DNA of 25,849 nt from Dehalococcoidales bacterium (GTDB taxonomy: Bacteria; Chloroflexota; Dehalococcoidia; Dehalococcoidales; RBG-16-60-22), in contig JAUWGD010000007.1 in NCBI GenBank assembly GCA_030606585.1, forward strand, positions 1-25,849, given 5' to 3'. The position numbers were made by a program, and so were the translations under genes. The notes under the pieces were generated by a model that was given only the letters and a program-made list of their open reading frames with translations, was not told the origin of the DNA and ran no database searches. Below, in pieces: positions 1 to 7,877 of this stretch (positions are counted from its first letter, which is position 1; each line of letters begins with the position of its first letter).

Positions 1-414
1 CAGCGTGTTACCGGCGTCCCCATCAGCGTGCCCAAGACATACGTGGACAACCTTAACGTCGTGGTTATCTGCCAGCAGGTCCGGCTGGCCAACGGCGGTC
101 TGGCCCGGAAAATAACCAGCATCAATGAAATCGTCAGCTACGATTCGGTGGGCGACTCCTTTTCCTTCATCGAGAGTTTCGCCTGGAACCCGCTGGACGA
201 CTCTTTCCTGTTCCGGGGTTTCCAGAACTCATACCTGCTGGAGAATAAAATCGCTCCCCGGCGCGGCCTGCCGGAAGAAAAAAGAAGGCAGATATACAAG
301 CTTTTGAAACAAAGGTCAGACGTCCTGAAACGTATGGCCGAGCAGGGAAAAACTGATTTTTATGATGTCTATGCGATATTATCCAAGGCATACCGCGACG
401 GGTATTTCCGGTAA
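1..414 (+). CDS. Archaeal-type (FlaI/VirB11-like) type II/IV secretion system ATPase, C-terminal fragment
   Basis: The reading frame is open from the first base, so the 5' end lies outside the window; 137 codons remain before the TAA. The visible part starts RVTGVPISVPKTYVDNLNVV, which matches the segment after the Walker B region in archaeal FlaI/GspE-like ATPases, where conserved arginines precede a P-x-x-V/L-x-x-LN-V stretch and an x-R-R/K-I-T-x-I-x-E-I-V-x-YD block. The family consists of hexameric cytoplasmic ATPases that power pilus, archaellum or secretion assembly through a polytopic membrane partner. No partner gene is in view. The next gene encodes a small acidic protein 53 bases downstream with its own strong SD, so the two may share a transcript. 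Bacterial carriers of this archaeal-type ATPase are known, including Chloroflexota. Family assignment is fairly secure; the cargo cannot be told. Confidence 0.75.
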   Translation, partial: QRVTGVPISVPKTYVDNLNVVVICQQVRLANGGLARKITSINEIVSYDSVGDSFSFIESFAWNPLDDSFLFRGFQNSYLLENKIAPRRGLPEEKRRQIYKLLKQRSDVLKRMAEQGKTDFYDVYAILSKAYRDGYFR

Positions 415-467
415 CAACAAGTAATGTTTAGCAGGCTTACCGCAGCTTGCTTACAAGGAGGTCACTA

Positions 468-1010
468 ATGCGGATTAAAGGTTTTAAAATAGGCAAATCA
501 AAAGACAAGCCAGAGAAAGACGCTGCGGCGGAAGACACCACTACCGAGCAGATCGTCGAGATGGAAGATAAAATCAACGGCAGAACCAAAAATCTCGAGG
601 ATACGGCGCAGCAGTTACAGGAACTCTCCGATGAGGCCGATAATGCCGAGGGTGATAAAGAGACTGAAGCCGGACCTCACCCACCCCTTGACGAGTTATC
701 AATCGAACCCGAAGATAAACTGGCTGAAATAGACGACATCAAAGCAGACACAGACCTGACCGAGGAAGGTGTCGAAGAAATCAAGGTAGTGGAGGTAAGC
801 GAGGGAACCACTCCGGCGGCGGAAGGGAAAGAGGAGCCGAAGGTGGAGGATATCGACGGCGATTCCATTAACAACCTTTTCAGTGACGAAGAGGAGGAGG
901 AAAATCCGCTGGCCAACCTCATCAAATCACTGCCCGATGTTACCGCCCAGGAACTGGTGGACGATTTGAAAGAGATAAGGGGAATAATAAAGGAATGGCA
1001 GAAAGGCTAA
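468..1010 (+). CDS. Small highly acidic hypothetical protein
   Basis: I place the start at ATG 468, not at the in-frame ATG 447, because AAGGAGG (455-461) sits six bases before 468. The product is 180 residues: a short basic N-terminus (MRIKGFKIGKSKDK), a long stretch dominated by Glu and Asp that is probably disordered or partly coiled, and a conserved-looking C-terminal segment (LANLIKSLPDVTAQELVDDL, then KEIRGIIKEWQKG) that should form amphipathic helices. There is no signal peptide or membrane segment. Following a FlaI-like ATPase, it could be an accessory or adaptor of the secretion machine; archaellum accessory proteins such as FlaC/D/E are also acidic, but I see no firm motif linking them. 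Function unknown. Confidence 0.7.
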   Translation: MRIKGFKIGKSKDKPEKDAAAEDTTTEQIVEMEDKINGRTKNLEDTAQQLQELSDEADNAEGDKETEAGPHPPLDELSIEPEDKLAEIDDIKADTDLTEEGVEEIKVVEVSEGTTPAAEGKEEPKVEDIDGDSINNLFSDEEEEENPLANLIKSLPDVTAQELVDDLKEIRGIIKEWQKG

Positions 1011-1042
1011 ATAATACATACCGTAGAGTCCGGGGATTCCTA

Positions 1043-1072
1043 TTGACAGGACTGAGGGAATACCCCGATAAA
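1043..1072 (+). promoter_or_regulatory. Candidate sigma-70 promoter for the signalling operon
   Basis: TTGACA at 1043-1048 matches the consensus -35 box exactly. GATAAA at 1067-1072 lies 18 bp downstream and matches TATAAT at four of six positions. An imperfect inverted repeat (GGGGATTCC 1032-1040 against GGAATACCCC 1057-1066) spans the -35 box and spacer and could be an operator. Transcription would start near 1080, giving an untranslated leader of about 145 nt before the kinase. Confidence 0.5.
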
Positions 1073-1084
1073 ATAGGGGGTTAT

Positions 1085-1219
1085 CATGGTTGCTCCCCAT
1101 GGCAACGTAGTAGTAGCCTGAAATTGCAGGGCAACTGTAAAAAATTGCCTGCGATAGCTGCTGCAAATAATCAAGCCATGGTGGGAAAAGTGACCGTCCC
1201 CTAAAGCTAATTAGGGAGG
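1085..1219 (+). promoter_or_regulatory. Structured 5' leader with an SD-sequestering hairpin (riboswitch-like)
   Basis: Three nested elements can be paired by eye. (a) 1085-1092 can close on 1172-1180 (CATGGTTG with CAAGCCATG, one bulge). (b) A long irregular stem pairs GTAGTAGC 1110-1117 with GCTGCTGC 1157-1164 (two G-U pairs), then 1123-1134 with 1145-1155 (one bulge, one G-U), capped by a ten-base A-rich loop. (c) CCCTAA 1199-1204 pairs with TTAGGG 1211-1216, burying most of the SD AGGGAGG (1213-1219) that serves ATG 1226. GGGA 1183-1186 could instead pair with TCCC 1197-1200 and free the SD, so two exclusive states are possible. A hairpin GTTGC/GCAAC (1089-1105) competes with (a). GCAACTGTAA at 1131-1140 recalls one piece of cobalamin riboswitches, but the rest of that consensus is absent. 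Known family: none that I recognise. Confidence 0.45.
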
Positions 1220-1225
1220 CCGGAG

Positions 1226-2734
1226 ATGAATTTTAAAAGTAAAAAGAAAAGATGGTGGTCAAATACACACCTGAAATACATCGCAGGTATCACAGTGCTT
1301 TGTGCCATCATTTACTATCTGCCCGTAATCGGAGGTCTTTTAGGCTGGACATCGCTCGAAAATTCCCTTAACAGCCTTCACAATTTCTACGGGATTGACT
1401 TCCTGGGCCTGGTATTCTTCGCCCCGGTGGTGTACGCCGCCTATGTACTCGGCGTGATACCGGCTATAATGTGCGCCCTTGTTGCCATGATTATCCTGTT
1501 GCCACATGCCATATTAATAGACACCTACCCCAATGCCATGTTCAAACCCACGGCCTTCGTTATCATCCTCAGCGCTGTCGGCGCTGTAGTCGCTTTGCTG
1601 CAGAGAAGCGAACAGGAGCACCGCCAGAGGATGAAAGAGATGAAATGCCTCTATGATATCGGCAAGGCGGCAGAAGAAAGCGGCTCCGTAGATGAATTCC
1701 TACCGCAGGTGGTGGCAATCGTTCCCCAGGCTATGCAGTTCCCCGAAGAAACAAAGGTCAGAATCACCTTTCACGACCAAGTCTTCAAGAGCGCCGATTT
1801 CCAGAAATCATCCAGCAAGATAACCACAAACCTGGTAGTCGGTGGGGAGACCATGGGGCTGGTAGAGATATACTCGTCCCGCGATAATCCCTACTTAAAG
1901 AAGAGAAACCACCTTACCAAGACACTCGTCGAGAGAATCGGCGGCGCCATCCGGCAGGTGGAACTGGAGCAGTCGCTCCAGGGCTACTACGAACAACTGG
2001 AGGATGAGGTCGAGAGCCGTACCAAAGACCTGGAGCAGGTACAGGAGAAGCTCATCCGTTCCGAGAGGCTGGCCGCCGTGGGCGAACTGGCCTCAGGCGT
2101 CGGCCACGAACTGCGCAATCCCCTTAACGTGATAAGGAACTGCGCCTACCTGCTCAACATGTCCGTTACCGACAAAGGCGACGATGAGGCGGTGAATACC
2201 CTGCAAGTCCTGGATAAGCAGATTGATATAGCTAATAAAATCGTTACCGACCTGCTGGACTTCACCCGCATTACACCTCCGTCACCGGACAGGGTGGACC
2301 TTAAAACGTTAATCAATGAAAGCCTGTCCTGGATAACGGTACCGGAGCATGTCACCATCAATACCAATCTCAACGGCCACCCTGCGAAAGTCAGGACTGA
2401 TGCCGAGCAGATAAGCCGCGTCTTCATCAACATCATTTCCAATGCCATTCAGGCTATGAACGGTAAAGATGGAGAACTGAACATCGACACCGGCACGGAG
2501 GATAACGATGTCTGGATTAAGTTCCAGGACAACGGATGCGGCATACCGGAAGATAACTTTGACAAGATATTCGAGCCCCTCTTTACCACCAAACCGAAGG
2601 GTATCGGACTGGGGCTGGCCATTACAAAGAGGCTTGTCGAGCAAAACGGCGGAAAAATAGAAATCGCCAGTCAGTCAGGCCAGGGCGCAACCTTTACCGT
2701 AAAGCTACCGTTAGAGAAAAGGAAAAGGAGTTAG
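1226..2734 (+). CDS. Membrane sensor histidine kinase (GAF-like, HisKA, HATPase)
   Basis: This 502-residue kinase has an N-terminal membrane domain with about four hydrophobic segments (roughly 17-40, 58-77, 79-98, 108-125), a weakly conserved GAF-like region (about 140-245), a coiled coil (250-282), a HisKA domain with H294 in the H-box GVGHELRNPL, and a HATPase domain with N406 (NIISNAIQAM), G1 box DNGCGIP (435-441) and G2 box GIGLGL (459-464). The kinase half resembles the NtrB/ZraS type. There is no periplasmic loop of any size, so the input is likely membrane-borne or cytoplasmic. It autophosphorylates H294 and should pass phosphate to receivers encoded next. ATG 1226 follows AGGGAGG (1213-1219), which lies inside a hairpin. 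The next gene begins seven bases after the TAG. Confidence 0.93.
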   Translation: MNFKSKKKRWWSNTHLKYIAGITVLCAIIYYLPVIGGLLGWTSLENSLNSLHNFYGIDFLGLVFFAPVVYAAYVLGVIPAIMCALVAMIILLPHAILIDTYPNAMFKPTAFVIILSAVGAVVALLQRSEQEHRQRMKEMKCLYDIGKAAEESGSVDEFLPQVVAIVPQAMQFPEETKVRITFHDQVFKSADFQKSSSKITTNLVVGGETMGLVEIYSSRDNPYLKKRNHLTKTLVERIGGAIRQVELEQSLQGYYEQLEDEVESRTKDLEQVQEKLIRSERLAAVGELASGVGHELRNPLNVIRNCAYLLNMSVTDKGDDEAVNTLQVLDKQIDIANKIVTDLLDFTRITPPSPDRVDLKTLINESLSWITVPEHVTINTNLNGHPAKVRTDAEQISRVFINIISNAIQAMNGKDGELNIDTGTEDNDVWIKFQDNGCGIPEDNFDKIFEPLFTTKPKGIGLGLAITKRLVEQNGGKIEIASQSGQGATFTVKLPLEKRKRS

Positions 2735-2741
2735 ACCGAAA

Positions 2742-3503
2742 ATGAATGACGAACTGACAATCCTGGTAGTCGATGATAACGAGGATTTACTGGAAACATT
2801 TGCCATGATTTTAAAGCGGCGGGGTTTCAGCGTGGAAACGGCGGGCAACGGGGCATCCGCCGTAGACAAGTTTAAAGAACAGGACTTCGACGTTACGCTG
2901 ATGGACATCGTCATGCCCGAGATGAACGGCGTAGAAGCTTTCCGGAAAATAAAGGAGATGCAACCCGATGCGTCGATTATTCTGATGACTGCCTATTCCG
3001 ACGAAGACCTGATTAAAACAGCTAAAAACGAAGGCGTTCACCGCGTAATCAATAAGCCGATAAGAATAGACAAGCTGATAGAGCTGATTAACGAGGCGGC
3101 GGGCAGCCAGCCGATTCTCGTCATCGATGACGACGCCGATATCTGTGATACCCTTACCAAGGTCCTGAAACAACAGGGACACGAAGTATTGACGGCGGGC
3201 AGCGGTGAAGAGGCGATTGCCATAGCGCAGGATAAAGACCTCCAGATGGCTTTTATAGACGTCAAGCTGCCGAACATAGACGGGCTGGAGACCCTGCTGC
3301 GCCTGAAGGAAATTAATCCGGACATTCTTACCGTCATGATGACCGGATTCCGCAACGAAGTTAAAGACGCTCTGGACAAGGCCCAGGAAGCTTCGGCGAT
3401 TACCTGCCTCTACAAACCGTTCGACCCTGCCGAAGCCGCCGATATAGTGATGAAAATAGGTAAAAAGACACGCCATTCCAGGAGAGTAGATGAAGGCAAG
3501 TGA
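2742..3503 (+). CDS. Tandem double-receiver response regulator
   Basis: The 253-residue product is two CheY-like receiver domains and nothing else. REC1 (about 6-118) has the acidic pair D11/D12, phosphoacceptor D55 (TLMDIVMP) and K105 (NKP). REC2 (about 124-240) has D129-D131, D173 (FIDVKLP) and K225 (YKP). All catalytic positions look intact in both, so each should accept phosphate. There is no DNA-binding or enzymatic output, which fits a phosphate shuttle or sink between the upstream kinase and the downstream hybrid kinase. AAGGAG at 2725-2730, inside the end of the kinase gene, is the probable SD. The 3' end overlaps the next gene by 14 bases, indicating translational coupling. Confidence 0.93.
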   Translation: MNDELTILVVDDNEDLLETFAMILKRRGFSVETAGNGASAVDKFKEQDFDVTLMDIVMPEMNGVEAFRKIKEMQPDASIILMTAYSDEDLIKTAKNEGVHRVINKPIRIDKLIELINEAAGSQPILVIDDDADICDTLTKVLKQQGHEVLTAGSGEEAIAIAQDKDLQMAFIDVKLPNIDGLETLLRLKEINPDILTVMMTGFRNEVKDALDKAQEASAITCLYKPFDPAEAADIVMKIGKKTRHSRRVDEGK

Positions 3504-5106
3504 AAGCATACTGGTAGTCGATGATGACCTCGATTTCCTGAAAATCATCAGCCGAATTCTGGGACGCAAAGGCTACGAGGTAGAAACGGTTCCTTCCGCC
3601 GGCAAGGCGATATCCCGGCTGAAAGAGCGTTTCTATAATGCCGCTATCCTGGATATCAGCCTGCCCGACGCCAAAGGCACCGAACTGCTCCCCAGAATCA
3701 TCGAAATGCACCCGGATATCATCGCCATAATGCTAACCGGCCATTCCTCGGTGCAGAACGCCGTGGAATCGCTAAATCGCGGCGCTTTCGCCTACCTGGA
3801 GAAGCCGCTGGACCCGGAGAACCTGCTTTCGGTCATCAGCCGCGGCCTGGAGAAGCAGCGCCTAGTCATGGAAAACCGGGGCCTGGTGGAAGAACTGGAG
3901 CGGCATAACCGCATCACCAATACCCTGCTCAACGTATCCCAGGCGGTATCCCAGTCCCTCGACCTGCAAGAAATTATAGACGCGGCGCTGGACAAGGTAA
4001 CCCAGTCCACCGGACTGGAGGCGAATTTTCTCTACCTCAATGAGAACGAACAACTACTGCTGAAGGGCCACCACGGGTTTTCCCGGAGGATAGTCCAGGC
4101 CATGCCGAAAGAACTAAATAAAGACAGCGGCGTTATCGGCCGTATCTTCGGGGAAGCCAAACCCGAAATTATAGAAGAACTGGCTAAATATGCCGGTACC
4201 GACCTCTCTTTCCTGTCGAAGGGAGGCTACCTTTCGTTCGCCGGCACTCCCCTGACCATTCTGGGAGAAAGCATCGGCGTCCTGGGGGTGGCTACCAGTT
4301 TCGCCCACTACTTCAGCGTCAATAACATCGAGCTTCTTACGGGCATAGGCCGCGAGATAGCCATCGCCGTAAGAAACGCCCAGCTCTACGAAGAGGCTTC
4401 AAGCGCCAGGGCGCTCAGAGAACTGGACTCCATGCGCACCGAGTTTCTGGCCAACGTATCCCACGAACTGCGCACGCCGCTGGCCGTAATCAAGGGCTCC
4501 GCCAACAGCCTCCTGCAGCCCGATGTCATTTTTGACGAGAAGACACAGCGCGACTTCCTGTCATCCATAGACAAAGACGCGGACACGCTGACACGGCTGG
4601 TGGACGACCTTCTCATGATGTCGCGATTGGAAGCCAAGGCCCTGGAGGTCAGGAAAAAGTCTCACAAGCTTGCCGAGGTAATAGATTCGATAAAAGACAG
4701 GCTGGACACGCTGACCGCCAAACACCATTTGCATATCGACATACCCGAGACAGCGCCGCCGGTGACCATCGATGAAGGGCGTATCGGCGAAGTGCTGACC
4801 AATCTCGTAGAGAACGCGGTGAAGTTCTCGGAAGATAATACGACTATCAGCATCGAAGCGCAGCCCAATGGCAAAGAAGTCATTTTGTGCGTGGCCGATG
4901 AGGGTGTCGGCATTCCTGCGGAGCTTCACCATCAGATATTCGAACGCTTCTTCCAGGGAGACGGTCGTAAGACCGGAAGAAGAAAGGGAACCGGACTGGG
5001 GCTCGCTATCTGCCGGGGTATCGTAGAGGCACATGGCGGCAAAATCTGGGTGGAAAGCGGACTGCTCAAAGGAACCAGATTCAGCTTCAGTCTGCCAGTG
5101 GACTAA
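3490..5106 (+). CDS. Hybrid signalling protein REC-GAF-HisKA-HATPase
   Basis: This 538-residue soluble protein starts with a receiver (about 6-118; D11-D13, D55 in ILDISLP, K105 in EKP), then a helical linker (120-150), a GAF domain (about 155-300), HisKA with H325 in the H-box VSHELRTPLAVI, and HATPase with N442 (NLVENAVKF), DEGVGIP (470-476) and GTGLGL (500-505). The kinase part is of the PhoR/ResE type. Because a receiver sits in front of the kinase, phosphorylation from the upstream kinase may gate its activity, with the GAF domain adding a cytoplasmic ligand or redox input. ATG 3490 lies inside the end of the previous gene, preceded by GGAGAG. The OmpR-type regulator 14 bases downstream is its obvious partner. 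Confidence 0.93.
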   Translation: MKASESILVVDDDLDFLKIISRILGRKGYEVETVPSAGKAISRLKERFYNAAILDISLPDAKGTELLPRIIEMHPDIIAIMLTGHSSVQNAVESLNRGAFAYLEKPLDPENLLSVISRGLEKQRLVMENRGLVEELERHNRITNTLLNVSQAVSQSLDLQEIIDAALDKVTQSTGLEANFLYLNENEQLLLKGHHGFSRRIVQAMPKELNKDSGVIGRIFGEAKPEIIEELAKYAGTDLSFLSKGGYLSFAGTPLTILGESIGVLGVATSFAHYFSVNNIELLTGIGREIAIAVRNAQLYEEASSARALRELDSMRTEFLANVSHELRTPLAVIKGSANSLLQPDVIFDEKTQRDFLSSIDKDADTLTRLVDDLLMMSRLEAKALEVRKKSHKLAEVIDSIKDRLDTLTAKHHLHIDIPETAPPVTIDEGRIGEVLTNLVENAVKFSEDNTTISIEAQPNGKEVILCVADEGVGIPAELHHQIFERFFQGDGRKTGRRKGTGLGLAICRGIVEAHGGKIWVESGLLKGTRFSFSLPVD

Positions 5107-5120
5107 AGGGGGACACAGCT

Positions 5121-5816
5121 ATGGATAAAAAACATATACTTATCGTTGACGACGACCCGGCCATCCTGAGATTGCTCAGCACGAATCTCAAAGCACGCGG
5201 CTACGAGGTAATTGCCGCCACCGACGGGGAGGAATCCCTGGAGGCGGTGCAGGGAAATTTCGTCGACCTGATAATACTCGACCTTATGATGCCCAAGGTG
5301 GACGGCGTTGAAGTGGTACGCCGCGTCCGGGAGTGGTCGGATGTACCCATCATCATCCTCAGCGCCCGCGGCGACGAGAACGACAAGGTAAAATGCCTGG
5401 AACTGGGCGCCGACGACTATTTAACCAAACCCTTCGGCATCGCCGAACTTATGGCCAGAATTAAGACGGCCTTCCGTCATCGCGGCGACCCCACCGTATC
5501 GCCGGCACAGTCGAACTTCGTCTGCGACGGTATGGAAATCAATTACGCCAAGAGGCGCGTTAGCGTTGACGGTAAAGAGGTAACGCTGACCCCTACCGAG
5601 TACGCCCTGCTGCAGCACCTGGCGGTGAACTCCGATAAAGTCCTCACCCACAGCATGCTTTTACAGAGTGTCTGGGGCAACGAATACTCATCGGAGAAGG
5701 AATACCTGCGCGTCTTCGTCGGGCGACTGCGCCGCAAGCTCGAGCCGGACCCCAAGAATCCCAAGTATATCCAGACGATACCCGGTGTGGGTTACCACCT
5801 GGCCGCAGTAGCGTAA
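5121..5816 (+). CDS. OmpR/PhoB-family response regulator
   Basis: The 231-residue product has a receiver (about 5-118; D10-D12, phosphoacceptor D54 in LDLMMP, S81, K103 in LTKPFG) followed by a winged-helix DNA-binding domain (about 132-228) with the typical LTPTEYALL start and VGRLRRKLEPDP recognition-helix region, ending in TIPGVGYHL. It is the only gene in the four-gene signalling set with a DNA-binding output, so it is the probable end point of the phosphorelay. AAGGGGGA lies about seven bases before the ATG. The gene converges with the lipoprotein gene; I see no clear intrinsic terminator in the 40 bases between them. KdpE-like in overall look, but there are no kdp genes here. Confidence 0.94.
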   Translation: MDKKHILIVDDDPAILRLLSTNLKARGYEVIAATDGEESLEAVQGNFVDLIILDLMMPKVDGVEVVRRVREWSDVPIIILSARGDENDKVKCLELGADDYLTKPFGIAELMARIKTAFRHRGDPTVSPAQSNFVCDGMEINYAKRRVSVDGKEVTLTPTEYALLQHLAVNSDKVLTHSMLLQSVWGNEYSSEKEYLRVFVGRLRRKLEPDPKNPKYIQTIPGVGYHLAAVA

Positions 5817-5856
5817 AACCGGCTTCTTCAGCGTAAAATAAACACCTTTCCCCGGG

Positions 5857-6927
5857 CTATTCCAAGTGAAAGCTACCGATTATTTCGTCTAAGACCGGCT
5901 CATCCTGTTCAAAACTGGCGGGCAGGCTGTAAGACATTATAAGGAAGGCATTCGCTTCCGTGATTACAATGACATATTTGCAGGTGAGGAGATACCCCTG
6001 CATTGTACCGCTGAACACAACCTCATAGGCTGGAGTACCATCATCCAGTGCTATCTCACCTTCGGAAAGAAACTCATAGTCACTGAGCTCCCCACTGAAC
6101 ATGCTTTTCAGCTTCGATGCGGACTCGGCAGGGGTAGCTTCTTCTTCAGTCCACGTCTTGACCATTACCTCGGGTATTCCCCCCGCGGCCCGCAGGTCAA
6201 GAATTTCGCCGTATTCACCGGTGGTATAGTCATGCCACCCCTCCGGGTAAGTGATGGAGAAGCCGTACTCAGAGCTGGTGTAGGTGCCGCCCGGGCTGGG
6301 AGCCGGCGGTACATAGGTATAGGATGGCATCAGCTTAAAGCTATCCACTACGCTGTCTAGCAGCGGCTTTTGCTCGTCAAATTGGACTGGCTCTCCACTT
6401 ACCCCAACAAACAAAACTTGCTTCTCCCGCACCAGGACGACGTATCTGAACTTCTCCACTTTTCCAGCGCCGATATCTCCCTGGCCTATCATTTCATAGG
6501 CCGAGATACCCCCGCCGATGGTAACGTCGCCTTCGGAGAACATCTCAAACTGCGACATCGCGTCCATGTACTTCTTGGTTTCGGATACGACGTCGGCCAG
6601 GCTATTTCCCTCGGGCCTATATTCCACCGATACGCCCACCGAGAAACTCCCTTCGGGTTCATTGAACTTGAGCTGGAAACTTGTCGTCGCCCCGTGTTTA
6701 TTCTCAGTCCACCCCTCGGGATACTCAATGGAAAAGCCGTGCTCGGTGCTTTCGAAGAGGGTCATAACCGTCTCAGGAGGGGCAGGCGCGGGGGTTGGAG
6801 CCGAAGGCGGAGTCGGTTCAGGAGCTGGCGTTGTATCCGTGGCTCCGCACTGGCAGCCCGCTACAAACAAGGCTAGAGTCACTATTACAGCCGTCAAGAT
6901 GCCTTTTTGTCCTCTTGTTCTCAACAT
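5857..6927 (-). CDS. Lipoprotein with two PsbP/DUF1795-like modules
   Basis: I choose the second in-frame ATG (6927) over 6960 because a good SD (AAGGAAGAG) precedes it and the product then starts with a normal lipoprotein signal: MLRTRGQKG, a hydrophobic core, and lipobox VAGC with Cys25 as the lipidated residue. A Pro/Ala/Thr-rich linker (about 30-50) follows. Two homologous modules come next, each opening with a near-identical motif: EHGFSIEYPEGW (about 57) and EYGFSITYPEGW (about 215). Each runs for roughly 140 residues and ends in a D-x-x-V/I-x-S-F motif. The motif and length resemble PsbP-like/DUF1795 folds found in surface lipoproteins. The protein should be anchored on the outer face of the membrane. 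Role unknown. The 356-residue gene is monocistronic, with its own strong promoter at 6979-7007. Confidence 0.88.
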   Translation of the reverse strand: MLRTRGQKGILTAVIVTLALFVAGCQCGATDTTPAPEPTPPSAPTPAPAPPETVMTLFESTEHGFSIEYPEGWTENKHGATTSFQLKFNEPEGSFSVGVSVEYRPEGNSLADVVSETKKYMDAMSQFEMFSEGDVTIGGGISAYEMIGQGDIGAGKVEKFRYVVLVREKQVLFVGVSGEPVQFDEQKPLLDSVVDSFKLMPSYTYVPPAPSPGGTYTSSEYGFSITYPEGWHDYTTGEYGEILDLRAAGGIPEVMVKTWTEEEATPAESASKLKSMFSGELSDYEFLSEGEIALDDGTPAYEVVFSGTMQGYLLTCKYVIVITEANAFLIMSYSLPASFEQDEPVLDEIIGSFHLE

Positions 6928-6978
6928 AATACACTCTTCCTTAAGGTTAGCTAGTGACATATGTATTATTATATGCCT

Positions 6979-7007
6979 ATTTTACTACTTTCTCAGGGGA
7001 GTGTCAA
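6979..7007 (-). promoter_or_regulatory. Near-consensus promoter of the lipoprotein gene
   Basis: On the minus strand, TTGACA (7007-7002) is followed after exactly 17 bp by TAAAAT (6984-6979), a perfect -35 and a five-of-six -10. Transcription would start near 6972, about 45 nt before ATG 6927. This promoter supports a bacterial host using a sigma-70 type factor and suggests strong expression. Confidence 0.7.
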
Positions 7008-7162
7008 TGCGGCCGGTTACGCCTTACCTTGCGCTAATTCATCAGCTTGTCTATACTTTTCGCATAGAGACCCTACAAATATATCAAGTAAAGATAAAGT
7101 TTATGGCTGGGGAGACTGCCCGGGGTCAGTGAGTGACCTAATATATTGATAAGGAGCTGCTA
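7008..7162. other. Divergent intergenic region upstream of the SnoaL-like gene
   Basis: No gene is supported here. Two short inverted repeats are visible: GTCTAT (7049-7054) against ATAGAGAC (7064-7071, two bases bulged), and GGTCA (7124-7128) against TGACC (7134-7138). Either could be an operator for the SnoaL-cupin set. I could not find a convincing plus-strand promoter with proper spacing; TTGTCT (7047-7052) is the best -35-like hexamer but lacks a matching -10. Confidence 0.3.
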
Positions 7163-7867
7163 ATGAACGTAGAAGAAATGGAAGCCAGGCTTAAAGCCCT
7201 TGAAAAGAAGGTCGGCATCCTGGACGACATCAACGAGGTCAAGAGGCTGCAAAGGGTATACAGCTACTACGTACAGCACATGATGCGCGACGAGATATAC
7301 GATTGCTTTGCCGACCACCCCGATGTCGCTTTATACTGGCTGGAAGGCACCTGGCTCGGTAAGGAGGGCGTGAAACAGTATTTCGGGGTCGGCTCGGACC
7401 GCCCGGAGCCTCAACCCGGCTTCCTGCATCAGGTAATGCCGATTGCCGGCGTTGTCGACGTTGAGCCTGACGGTAAAAGGGCTAAAGGCCGCTGGTACGC
7501 CTACGGCGGTGTCTGCATTCCCGACAAGGAGGGAAAGCTCCGCGGCTCACTCGTTGGCGGTATTTATGAAATCGAGTACATCAAGGAAGACGGCGTATGG
7601 AAGTTCCTGACAATAAAGTGGATTATCCCCTATACCGTCAGACTCCCGGAAGAGACCTGGGGCACCGCGGAGATGATAGGTAAATCCGTACTGGACTTTA
7701 AAATGTCCGTGCCCGATATACCACCCACTCCCGACGACCCCCGGTTCGTGTCCGGCTACATCTTCCCCTTCCACTACAACCACCCGGTTACCGGAAAGCC
7801 GACTTCTGAAAATGATAAAAATGCCCGGTTACTAAGTGGAAAAACGAAAAATATTCAGGAAAAATAG
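7163..7867 (+). CDS. SnoaL-like (NTF2-fold) domain protein
   Basis: The 234-residue protein opens with a coiled segment (MEARLKALEKKVGILDDINE) and then a SnoaL-like region: IKxL/VKRLQRVYSYYV helix, a D-x-x-x-DCFADHPDVALYW stretch, W-x-G-x-x-G-x-E-G-V-K-Q-YF, and a later YEIEYIKEDGVWKFLTIKW strand pair. This pattern is typical of the NTF2-like superfamily, whose members include polyketide cyclases, dehydratases, isomerases and ring-hydroxylase small subunits. The C-terminal tail (about 175-234) extends beyond the usual domain. AAGGAG (7151-7156) precedes the ATG by six bases. A cupin gene starts ten bases after the stop, so they are very likely cotranscribed. Substrate unknown; family call fairly sure, function not. 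Confidence 0.8.
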   Translation: MNVEEMEARLKALEKKVGILDDINEVKRLQRVYSYYVQHMMRDEIYDCFADHPDVALYWLEGTWLGKEGVKQYFGVGSDRPEPQPGFLHQVMPIAGVVDVEPDGKRAKGRWYAYGGVCIPDKEGKLRGSLVGGIYEIEYIKEDGVWKFLTIKWIIPYTVRLPEETWGTAEMIGKSVLDFKMSVPDIPPTPDDPRFVSGYIFPFHYNHPVTGKPTSENDKNARLLSGKTKNIQEK

Positions 7868-7877
7868 AGGGGACAAA

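Noticed and set aside
1131..1140. GCAACTGTAA resembling part of a cobalamin riboswitch
   Set aside because: Only one short element matches; the other conserved cobalamin boxes are not present in order around it.
995..1204. ORF of 69 codons between the acidic protein and the kinase
   Set aside because: It overlaps the previous gene, has no SD, no recognisable protein pattern, and its DNA is better explained as a structured leader.
2811..3569. 252-codon minus-strand ORF opposite the double receiver
   Set aside because: Antisense shadow; the plus strand encodes two intact receivers.
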